Origin: Atopsyche davidsoni
Lineage: Eukaryota > Arthropoda > Insecta > Trichoptera > Hydrobiosidae
DNA length: 64,000 nucleotides
NCBI GenBank assembly: GCA_022113835.1
Contig: JAILWY010000029.1
Coordinates: forward strand, 1,436,001 to 1,500,000
Direction of reading: 5' to 3'
A program made the position numbers and the translations under genes. The notes beneath the pieces are model-generated. The model ran no database searches and had not been told where the DNA came from. It was given only the letters and a program-made list of their open reading frames with translations. Shown in pieces: positions 24,114-34,040 of the stretch (positions within the stretch are counted from its first letter, which is position 1; the number at the start of each line of letters is the position of its first letter).

Positions 24114-24672
24114 TGAATTAAAAGAATTAAACGCCTTAAACGCGAAAGTTAAATAATATTACATGGTATATTTAAGACACTTCGCACCTTCAATCTAACC
24201 GTTTATTTTAAATTACAAAGCAAAAAAAATACAATTGATTGAACAGCAAATGTAGAAGCTATAATATTTTAGGGTAGTACAATTAATTTACAGTAAAAAA
24301 ATAAACAAACGTTTCATTTAAATTCTGAAAAAAAAAAACTAATTAAATGTTCACGAAACAGCGCAAAAACGAAGCCTCCCCCGTTTTTTCATCCCAGTTT
24401 CAAAAAACATAACTGCATTGTGCACGTATCCAAAATGCAATCAGTCTCAGTGTACAGCCTGCAAAAAATGCACCCTTGACAAAAATGCATTTGGGCTGCA
24501 ACCCCTCTGTCTGGGAAATCCTGTTTCCATTCTGGGGTGGCTTTCAAAACGCGTTTTACCTTTTTGTCTCAATTTTAAACCAGAGCTGCTGTGTACTTTT
24601 GCATTCAATTGTATTCTTTGCTGTTTTTTTATTTTTTATATTTATTTTATGAGTGAATCTCAAAAACCTGTT
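24114..24672. other. Mixed; moderate GC patch
   Basis: 24360-24560 is GC-moderate and open on + for 99 codons (24418-24717). The frame runs into the Helitron end, so it is not one gene. Cys-rich start (CTYPKCNQSQCTACKKC) is notable but unrecognised. Confidence 0.3.
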
Positions 24673-24673
24673 A

Positions 24674-26332
24674 TCTATATATATAAAACACTAAAAATGT
24701 TTGTTTGTCCGTTATAGGCTTTGAAACCGTACAACCGATGTGCCCCACACCGGTTTCATTTGAAAGGCAAAAATACTGAAAGTATTTTAGACCAATAAAA
24801 GTATAAAAATTGATTATCAAATTTGGTTTATTTAATTTAGTAAATCCCATACAAAAGTTGACATTTCATAAAAGGAACTGACATCTTCGTTTATATGCAG
24901 GCTGCTAACAGAAAAACACTGATATTGATGTTTGTAAATATTAGTATGAAGTTGCCGTTACAGGCTGCCACAAAAAAAAAAAAAAAAACACCGAACTTAG
25001 AAAACAGAATTAGGTCGATTTTCCATACAAAAATTTTCAACAAAGTGGACATCGTTCCTCGCAAACAATTTTAAAAAAGAACATTGTGAAGATCGCGCAT
25101 AAAACAAAATCACTATCTGTCATTCACAACAGAGAGTTTTATCATAGTGAGTTTGTCTGTTTTTATATGGGAAAAAAAATATTCGTATTACAAGTCTCAT
25201 CTGTGGATTATTATGCATATCGCATTATGATAAGAGCCTAACAATCCAATCACATTTTAAAATGCCGTGAAGTATTTCATCAGTTTTGTGTTGACATGTA
25301 CGCCAAAATTGAAAGTGAGTGGCTTCTGTACATTCGTTTTAACCAAAAGAAATTGTGTATCAAAGATTATATTCATTCGCGCGATGCAATTGCAATATTG
25401 CATATGCACGAGTATTCTCAGGATGCTTTGACGTAGGCATACAGGCGATTAAAGCAAAAACGGAGATTACCGCACACTCATATTCTAATTTGGCCGATAA
25501 AAAAAATTGTTCCAACTCAAATCGATAGTGTTATTTAGATCTGCTGAACTACCGAATCTACAAGAAGACGTTGTCTGCAAGAACATAATTCACGGCCCAT
25601 GCGGAGCATTGAATATGAACTCACCTTGCATGAAAGACGGCAAATGCACGAAAAGATATCAACGCGATTTGATTATTGAAACTTAACTGGCAAGGATGTA
25701 TATCCGAAATACAGCGACGAAAGCCAGAAGATGGAGGATTTACCACCACCATTAAAGTAAGAAACGTTGATATTTACATTGATATTGATATTGACAAGTA
25801 CATATGCAAATATGTTAACAGTAATGAAGCTGTCTGCTGAATTCTTGGTTTCAGTGATATCCAACTGTTCAATCCAATCTTGCTGTTCATTTAGAAAACG
25901 GTCAACGTGTTTATTTTACTGAAAAAAAAATGTCGAAGAACGAGGAGCACAGCTACAATAATTTTGCGAAAACATTGCTGTATAATAAAGTTCCAAAATA
26001 GAGTCAACCATCCAATAGAGATTTTTAACTTTTTGGAACCATCTGGAATGCCACCACACATCATAACTGTAAAAGTTGGTTCACCATAGATGCTCATTCA
26101 CAACTTAAATCCACTTAAATTGTGCACCGGAACAAAACTTGCCGTTAAAAAACTATCGCCACGTAGTAAAAATCTTTGTTTACACACCTACCGAAAAAAC
26201 TCAATACATATATTGTTTATCCGCCAGCATTAAGATAAAAATGTTAATAAAAAACAAAATTTCCTTTTTTCGAACAAATAAATTAAATGTATTTTTTTTT
26301 TAGCGTAGTAGAACACGCCGGGTATCCGTTAG
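24674..26332 (+). mobile_element. Decayed Helitron
   Basis: Begins TCTATATATATAAAA, the usual insect Helitron 5' end, after host A (24673). It ends GCCGGGTATCCGTTAG before host T (26333); the usual CTAG is mutated to TTAG. Insertion between A and T, without target duplication, is diagnostic of Helitrons. Inside are readable pieces of the Rep/helicase protein in several frames (separate entry). At 1.66 kb it is much shorter than an autonomous element, so it is internally deleted. Confidence 0.87.
25255..26240 (+). pseudogene. Helitron Rep/helicase pseudogene, several frameshifts
   Basis: Rolling-circle replication and PIF1-type helicase protein of the surrounding Helitron. Recognisable blocks, in order: a Helitron N-terminal domain segment (FHQFCVDMYAKIESEWLLY, about 25275); the conserved Cys-rich motif HGPCGALNMNSPCMKDGKC followed by TKRY (25591-25665); the KVRNVDI...YICKY block (25760-25815); the HLENGQRVYFTE block (about 25885); then a jump to the helicase C-terminal region GMPPHIITVKVGSP (26047-26088) and the VYTPTEKTQYIY tail (about 26175). 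The helicase Walker motifs are missing, consistent with internal deletion. Stops and frame changes make it non-functional. Confidence 0.82.
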
Positions 26333-27224
26333 TATTCTATATAAATAAAATATATTTTAGATTTGTGCGACTGCGTCTGTATTAACCGTTTTATTTAAAT
26401 TTAACTACAAACAGACTTAGTGTGTTGAAATATTCTGAAAAAACACTCCCAAAGGATATTGTTCGTAAGTCTTGGTATACTTACAAAATATTTTAAGTAA
26501 TAGTAAAATTATTTTGCTTCTCTAGACATACAAATATTAATCACAATAAAAAAAAAGTCCCCATTATATTTTTATTTTTCACAAATTCATATTTTTTGTT
26601 AACAGATATCATACAAAAACAAAAATTCATTGTTTTCATTAAACATATGGATAAAAAGCTTATATTAATTTAAAAATTTTCTCCTAGCATTGTACTATTG
26701 TATGATTACTATGACGGTGATTAGAGACGATTAGCATCGTGATATTTACAACCCTTAAATACATTTCAATAGATCTGATTGCCAAGATCATAAATAATGT
26801 TGTAATTGACAAAGAAAAAAATTAAAACCATGATGCAATATAAACAGTTATTATAATCTCATAATATTTTTAAACCGGTGATTTGAGTAAAATCAATTTT
26901 ATTTGGATCTTTGGATCAATAATAAGATTCAAAAAAATATTTATTACAAACGTCAATATTAAATTCTATAAAAAATTATGTATACTACAAACAAATTATT
27001 TTTTTGTGACGCATGTGTTTGACGCACGAAAACATTCAAATGAACATTTTATCCACCACAATTAAAACAATGGATCGCGAAACAAAAAAAAAAAGCGAAA
27101 CAATAGAAAGTCGGCAAAAAAAAAATATTTTCCGCTATAGTTTTCAATGCGAAGTTCTATTCAAAAAAAAAAAAAAAAAAACAAACCCGGGCGATCCGAA
27201 TTTAAATTTTAAATTTTGATGGCT
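26333..27224. other. AT-rich non-coding
   Basis: Nothing seen apart from A-runs that keep short frames open. Confidence 0.5.
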
Positions 27225-28240
27225 GTCAGGCCTGCGTCTGCCATTTTGTCAATAAAACTACACGGAAAATGGCGGGGTCCGAGGGGTGGGGGTAGGGGAT
27301 GAGGGGAGGGGGTGGCAAATAGAGCCATAGAGCTTTTGTGAAAACAAATTGCAGTTTTAGCAGCAGAGGAAAATGAACGCGAAATTCGGATTCGTGAAAA
27401 TATTTGCTGTTTTCATAAAGCTATGAATATTTTTCTACCCCTAAATTTTATATTTAACTAAGCATATTTATTTGTGATGATATTATTTATTTATAGTATA
27501 AAATAATCGCATATTTCTAGAATCATATCAAGCGAGTTTTCTTTGTGGAGTGAAAACTGAAAAATGTTCTTGAGAGATTATTATTTTTATGTTATGTTAT
27601 TGCAGTATATTTTCAGATATTTTTATTTAATGAAATCTGCAACATCTCTTTATTTATTTTTTAATAATTAATAATCATTTTGAGACAGTCAAATCACTGA
27701 AGATAGACGATCCTCGTAGAGCTGTGTTCAATAACAGATACCCAACAGTATGTTTAAATCATTAAAAATAGTATATATTTAACATTTTTTTTGCGTTTTT
27801 GAAGATGGCCCCAGTACGATAAGCTGTGATCAAAAGCCTGTAACAATCAAAGCCTTACTCTGCGTTAATTATACAGGCTAAAATTTGGGGTGGTCGTTGT
27901 GTCTAGAGTGCTTAAAAGCAATCCCAAAGTTCATCATTTTGAGATGTACCCTGGTTTATGTTTCACGTACCTCTTGCATGCAAGAATAGGGGATGAAAAA
28001 CTAAGTGCATTGTTGAGTTTGCACAGGATGCATTTCTGCCATTTTCCACCAAAATCATTCGGGATTTTCATCAACCCCTCCTACCCCCAGTCCACTTTTG
28101 TTTCATCCCCCATCCCCACCTCCCAGTGCAAAAAGCCTGCCCGCCAATTTTATAATATAAATTCACGATGCACAAATTGTGCAGCCAGCGCTCTCGCGGG
28201 GGATGCAATAGTGAGGGTAGGTTCAGTATAGCCCAGCCGA
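27225..28240. other. Two GC islands separated by AT-rich DNA
   Basis: 27225-27330 has AAAATGGCGG (27266) and a GGGGTAGGGGATGAGGGGAG tract. 27880-28240 has a C-rich block and an open + frame of 113 codons (27890-28231) with no recognised domain. 27802-27810 is an AAGATGGCC motif shared with 53569. Confidence 0.3.
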
Positions 28241-28332
28241 TGTAGCTTGGCGCATTGTCTTTTACTGAAAACGCTATTGATATAACGTTAAAATAATTTT
28301 TCGTGTAAGGAAAAATATTTATTTTTGAAATA

Positions 28333-28909
28333 CGAGGGCGCTCCGATAAGTACTTAGCCTACAAAAGAAAAACGAAAATTTGGGAAAAGTGGCGATTTAT
28401 TTCTCAAAATAGTCTCCTTTTAGCTCGATACACTTGATGCTGGGTTACTGCTCCGAAGTGGTCTCACGGTTGCGCTTGTAGTCCGAAGTGAGCAAACGCG
28501 GCACCCATCGCGCCGACAGCTTTCTCATGTCCAAAATTTCACGCAGGATATGACCCACGCGGTCTTTTGAGATGCCTACTGTTTCAGCTATCTCGCGCAC
28601 CTTCAATCGGCGGTCTGCCAATACGAGATCGTGGATTTTTGTCACGTTATCCTCCGTGGTAGCCATTTTCGGGGCACCTGGGCGTGGCTCATCAAAAACC
28701 GACGTGCGACAATGTTGAAACTTGTTTAACCAATTTTTGACGAGGAGTCACCGTACACAGCATTTGATTTTGCTGTGCGATTTCCCTTTCAAAAACAAGA
28801 ATCGAATCCGAAAAAGCCGTCTACAAGAATGAACTACACGATAGTCAATCTCTCTTGCGATACTAGCACCATCGGACGGTGAGGCTAAGTACTTATCGGA
28901 CCGTCGTCG
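28333..28909 (-). mobile_element. Internally deleted mariner element, ~577 bp
   Basis: Terminal inverted repeats of about 28 bp (CGAGGGCGCTCCGATAAGTA at the low-coordinate end; its near match inverted at 28882-28909) flanked by TA at 28331-28332 and 28910-28911, the mariner target site. The transposase reads on the minus strand and lacks the middle of the gene. A full mariner is about 1.3 kb. Confidence 0.9.
28397..28750 (-). pseudogene. Mariner transposase, N-terminal part fused to the last codons
   Basis: Minus-strand frame with the second helix-turn-helix region of a mariner transposase: NWLNKFQHCRTSVFDEPRPG upstream of the first ATG of the open part, then IHDLVLADRRLKVREIAETV and ARWVPRLLT. 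It stops at 28445. Beyond a frame shift, the last codons (CIELKGDYFEK-stop, ending 28397) match a mariner C-terminus, so the deletion removed the DD34D catalytic core. Not functional; it could still be mobilised in trans. Confidence 0.85.
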
Positions 28910-28911
28910 TA

Positions 28912-30891
28912 GACTGATTAAATTTGTAGTACTCAGTGTTTGAAAAAATCTACATAAAAACCCAAATAAAATATAAAAATGCTTAATAAGGGAAATGGAA
29001 TTTGATTTTGACAAATTAAATTTGCTTTACTCGCCGCGATTACGTTTTTCAGGAAACACTTGTAAATTTGTTAATATTTTTAGGTTCCTTCAGCTCCGTT
29101 TCAGCGGTCATCCTGTAAAGTGTTTAGGTACGCGAAGTGCTATGTATAACTCTATCGATCCCCTGAGAGTGGAAGGGGATGAGGGGATGAGGGGATGAGG
29201 GGATGATAGTCATTGCCCTGCGTTGAAGTAGGCTGCTGTCATGACTGAAAATATTTTCAGTCTGCAAAATCATTTCATTATATAAAAAAAAACGATTCGT
29301 ACGTTTGCAGTATTAATGTATATATATAATTCACGAAACACACAGTAAAAGGTGTATTTTTTAAAATACGAAAATACGACATAAAGTCAAATATTAATGT
29401 AAAAATTAAAAAAAATAAAATACTTAACAATAGCTTACTTCTATTTACCTTATGCAATACTTTTATACCAAAACCGAATTATTATTGATTAAAATATGTG
29501 TGTGCTGAAAATGTACAGTAATATTACCAAATAATTAAGATTGCCTTCACAATGTTTATATATACTTTATAGTTTTACTGTAATTGTGTTTTGTTTATAT
29601 ATCGTATATACAAGAGAGAACCAGTGAATTTTTTTAGTAAAAAAAACAGGATATGCTTTTTATTTCAGCAGAGGCGAATCAGAATAAATCCATCACGCAC
29701 TGCAGACCACTCCAGGGCCGGATTTATCTGATGAAATGTTATATAAATGAATTATATATATTTTAAAATAATCTATTACTACATGGAAAATAATTTAAAT
29801 ACTCGATTTCGTCAAGGGAAAACGATAATCGAATTTACACCACCTGAGACTGATTTTTCTCTAGTTTTAATTTGCTTCTATTATGTACCAGTGAAACCTT
29901 TCCACGACATAAAACTAAATAATTTAAACATATTTTTAAATGTTTCTTTCCTAGTTTGTCCCTGTATTAACAACCACATATTTGTACATACAGTGTAGCT
30001 CAAAAATCCGTATACTTTGTACAGGCAGGGCTTCAAATATAACCAATAAATTCAGAATTACAAATCTAAATTTACATCGCAGCGCGGCAGTATGCAAATT
30101 TAAAATTAATACAGACGAGGGAAAACCAAAAATGTTAAATGCCACAGAAAATAATATTATATGCATTTTTTATGTTTTCCGTTTGTATTTCGGGCAAAGA
30201 TCGATTTTAAAAGGCAGCTGAAAAAAATTGACCTGCTACTCTTAAAGTTTGGTCTAATCATCTAAATTATTGAAGCTTATATTTTCTTGCTTGTAATTGA
30301 ATAATTAAAAAAATGTTTTCCAATTATAGAAAGAGTTAACATGAGATTTCATGCTACAAAAAAAAAAAAACACCTTGATACTCTTAAAACAATTCTGTAA
30401 ACATTCGGTTATCTCCAGCATTATCAACGAATAAAAAATTATGACTCAAAGTAATTTTTAAAGCAATTTAAAAAAAAAAACATTTTGATTGGTTCTTCTG
30501 CGTATTCCGTGGTGTTTTTTTTTTCTATTTGTAAATGAAACAATTTTTTTTTAAATAAAACACTAAAACGAAGTCTATTTAATATATAACTATCATAATT
30601 TTCAGTTATTCAGATGTAAAAAAAATATATATTGTATATTAATTATAAATTATTTTGCAGATAATTAGAGTCGCTTCTATTATTGCAAACGCGTCATTAT
30701 TATCCGATAATCGACTGCTTACGTCATAATAATTGTTTTCTGTGCATTTACCTCAACTCCTGAAGCGTATCAATTCACTCAGATTACATTAACGGCTTTC
30801 TAAACATCTAAATATAACAGTTTAAAATTGATTAAGACCTGAACTCAACTACAAAAACTATTAGCATTTACATCGCAGTCATCCTCCCAAC
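28912..30891. other. Upstream region of protease 1
   Basis: AT-rich. Contains the GGGGATGA minisatellite, CTCCAGGGCCGGATTTATC (29710, a hAT-end-like word) and some GATA/CRE-like sites (30695-30735). No clear TATA box; AATATAAC near 30810 is the only candidate. Frames at 29747-30221 are unrecognised. Confidence 0.4.
29169..29207. repeat. Minisatellite (GGGGATGA)n, G-quadruplex capable
   Basis: About five 8-9-bp units with four GGGG runs in under 40 bp. Confidence 0.75.
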
Positions 30892-33379
30892 ATGTTCCCG
30901 ATAGCTCATGCAGTTAAAGGCGTTTTATTCATAGCATGTAAGTTAAATAAAAAAAACAATTAATTAATTTATTTTATTATATTACTATCCAAAGTTTTTT
31001 TTATTGTTGTATAATTAGTTTTATGTGCGAAAAAATGCATCCCCGCCCGTTAAAGGGGCAAAATCGCATATTTGAGTTTTTTGACCATTTGCTTGTACCT
31101 TTTGCGAAAAATCGACTGCACCAATCAAAAAAAATTAAATGCAGAAAGTTAGATAAATTCTTTCTTCTACTACCATTTTTTTATTTCTTATAATTTACTT
31201 TTAATATGATAAATATGTGTTTTTCCGATTGAAGTTTCGGGATTGGAGTTTCGGGATTGGAGTTTCGCGATGTTCCTGTTCCAAGAATCCCAAACATTTA
31301 TGACTTTTTTTTTCAATTGGAATTAAAAGATTAATTATAAACCCTTATGTTGGAATTAGTTTAAAAATTAAAAAAAAAAAAATCTTTAACAAACTTTGGT
31401 TTTGAAAGTCGTCATTTTATCCAATTTTTCAACACCTTCAAGATTTTATTTTACCCTGAAAATAGACGTTAATTAAATAATAAAAAATTGGTGAATATAA
31501 TTTATAGTTTTTTCAATACTTTTTAAAAAAATCAACTTTCGACATAGACAAATAAAGTGACAATTAAATTAATTAAATGACACGATTTCGCCAGGTTATG
31601 GACTGCCTCTGGTGTGCCAACCAGACACCAGAGGCCATTGTCACATTGAAAAACACATATTTACCATATTAAAAGTAAATTATAAAAAATAAAAAAAAAT
31701 TGTAATAGAAGAAAGGATGTATCTAACTTTCTGGATTTAAATTTTTTTGATTGGTGCAGTCGATTTTTCGCAATAGGTACAAGCAAATGGTCAAAAAATT
31801 CGAATTTGCTATCACGGCTATTAATGAACGAGCAATTTATTCTTATAATTTTTTTTTTAAAGTTTTAGTAAAACACATTCAATCCAGTCCCCTAAACGAT
31901 GAAAGTAATGATTCAGGTGATTTTAAAATAAAAAGCCTGGATGATATCGGAAGTAGGATTGTCGGTGGAGTAAGTGACGACATTTACAACAGACCCTACA
32001 TTCTGTTCTACGATGGGAGCTGCGGAGGAGTAATACTTAATAAACACTGGGGCATCACAGCTGCACACTGCCAGTAAGTCGATTTTATTTATATTTAAAA
32101 AAATGCTTAATAAACCCACAGTTCGAGTCACACCCCTGGGTTTTTTTTTTAAGCTTCGCGAAAAGCAAGCTTTTAATTTACGGTTTTTTCCTTGTTAGCG
32201 ATACGGGAAAGCACGTGAGAGTCGGTGGGACAAACTTCGAAGATGGGATGAAGTACGAAGTCAAAACTAACATCATCCACCCCAGGTTCAATTTCAAAGG
32301 AAAGTCTCCCTTCGACTACGATTTTCAGCTACTGGAGTTCAGCGAACCTTTGGCGTTCTCAAATCGCGTTCGCCCCATACCAATAGGGACGGAGAACGAC
32401 ATCAAACTCGGTGATTTGGTCACCGTATCCGGTTACGGCAAGACAAAGGGTTCAGTGAGTACATATGTATATATAATACCACATATGATTATTAAAAACA
32501 CCGGCAGACTGCCGCTAAAGCGACGATTCCAGTCGACCAGATTCCAGATGTACCAAATTACTTGTTATTGCATCAAAAAAAATTCGCTTTGCATCAATAT
32601 TTTTTAATAATATTCTCAGTGGGTAGAACGTTGGCTCTTGGTCGAGGGTCTCTGATTCGATCTGGAAGGTGAATTCTAAATTGATTGGATAAGGCTGTAC
32701 GTGTGTCTCAAAATAGATTCGCCTCGTCGTTTCTCTGTGCTAACCAGATTATTTTGTGATTCAGTTCGACTTCACAGACATCCTTCCTGGGTATAAACCT
32801 AAGCTGCTGCGCTCTGTGGATTTGCCTATAATCACTCAGAGCCACTGCAGAAAAGGAGAACACGTTATCTACAAAACTATAACTAGCCGGATGTTCTGCG
32901 CTGGATTTAATGAAGGACAGAAAGACGCGTGTCAGGTAAGATTTTTAACACACAGTAACACTAAAGTATAAGCAAGAGGATGATATTTGCCAATTACTTG
33001 GTGGTACAGGTGTTGTAAGAAATTTACACACTGAAAGACACAAATTATAAAAAAATATGTACGTACTAAAATCTGAATATCATGTGATTGATTTTAATAT
33101 TAAAATCATCACTCATAAATAATAGAAGCCTGCTTTTATTGCTTTCACATACGGTGCATAAAATAATTATGACGATAAGCAGGTGTCTTGTGGAGTGTTA
33201 AGGTAAAAAAAAATGTGTTTCAGGGTGATTCCGGAGGTCCAGTTGTCATAAACAACCGCCTTGTAGGATTGGTTTCCTTTGGGGATGGATGTGCCAAAGC
33301 CAATTCACCAGGGGTCTTCTCCAAAGTGCCTTCTGTCAAGGACTGGATCGAAGAGCACACTGGTCCATTAGACGATTAA
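30892..33379 (+). CDS. Trypsin-like serine protease 1 (five coding exons, 277 aa)
   Basis: Secreted S1-family (chymotrypsin fold) endopeptidase, probably cleaving after Lys/Arg. Proposed coding exons: 30892-30937, 31869-32073, 32199-32454, 32765-32935, 33224-33379; all introns are GT-AG and the frame closes exactly at TAA 33377-33379. Exon 1 encodes a short, modestly hydrophobic leader starting [11 protein letters not shown] propeptide follows, with the activation site R45/IVGG. Catalytic residues: His82 in ITAAHC, Asp125 in DYDFQLL, Ser229 in GDSGGP. Asp223, six residues before Ser229, matches the trypsin S1-pocket Asp. Exon 1 was placed by its GTAAGT donor and because the downstream paralogue has an identical 46-nt first coding exon ending in the same phase. 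Intron 1 carries a TTAA-flanked foldback transposon ending 45 bp before exon 2, and intron 3 carries a tRNA-like SINE. Exon 4 is 24 nt longer than in the paralogue. Physiological substrate unknown; digestive or haemolymph roles are both possible. Confidence 0.92.
31054..31820. mobile_element. TTAA-flanked foldback element in protease 1 intron 1
   Basis: Exactly flanked by TTAA at 31050-31053 and 31821-31824, the target-site signature of piggyBac-type elements. The terminal ~140 bp (31054-31190 and about 31660-31820) are inverted copies of each other and share variants absent from the other family members. A short palindrome (31605-31635, arms GCCTCTGGTGT/ACACCAGAGGC) sits off-centre. The left 550 bp belong to the dispersed family seen at 8926, 10645, 23589, 34578, 45504 and 49604. 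No coding capacity. The superfamily call rests on TTAA and is inference. Confidence 0.7.
32618..32672 (+). repeat. tRNA-like SINE fragment in protease 1 intron 3
   Basis: CAGTGGGTAGAACGTTGGCTC (A-box-like) and TGATTCGATC (B-box-like). It explains the extra length of this intron. Confidence 0.45.
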
Positions 33380-33691
33380 ACGGCTCGAGAAAATTCTATT
33401 ATATTACTTTTTTAACAATATCGTCAAATTCATTGTTTATTTGGTTCAATTTTGAGTGTTTTTTAAAGTCACAGAACCGGTAGTTCATACATTGAAAAAT
33501 TATTATATCTACTTTTTAATTGTTTTATTATATGTATACTTTAATATTCAGATTTACATCAGCTACTCTGGGGACTCTCCATTATTCACGAATTTAATTG
33601 AGACACTCTACGAAAAGCTCTTGAAAACTGATGTTTTTAAACTTTATAAATACACACTATGGTTTATACAATTATAACAGTGTTTTAATAC

Positions 33692-33697
33692 AATAAA
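33692..33697 (+). promoter_or_regulatory. poly(A) signal, protease 1
   Basis: Canonical AATAAA 313 bp after the stop of protease 1; no earlier exact AATAAA was noticed in the 3' flank. It places the mRNA end shortly downstream and gives a 3' UTR of about 330 nt. Confidence 0.6.
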
Positions 33698-34040
33698 AAG
33701 TGTAAACATTACCGCATATTATAATTTTTAATTATTTTCTAGAGAGATGAATATAAAAAATATTAATATTACCTTTACACACACACACGCCTATTTCTAT
33801 TAAAAAAAATAATTAATTCTTACAGAAGAACTTGATAATGTTTGATAAAACCTTATCAAAGCAACTTTGAGTTTTGATTCGATTTTTTTAACGGTCGTTG
33901 TAAATTTCATACTCGCTTTATGGGCATTTTAATGCGTTTCTATTTCGCAAGTTTCAATTAATTTTTTTTACGATTCATTTTATTTTAATGTCAAAACTGC
34001 GAAATTAAATTACTTGGACCCTTGCAAGCATTGTGGCAAC

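Noticed and set aside
29700..29740. Splice acceptor plus short coding exon after TTTTATTTCAG
   Set aside because: The following CTCCAGGGCCGGATTTATC looks like a hAT terminus, so coding is unlikely.
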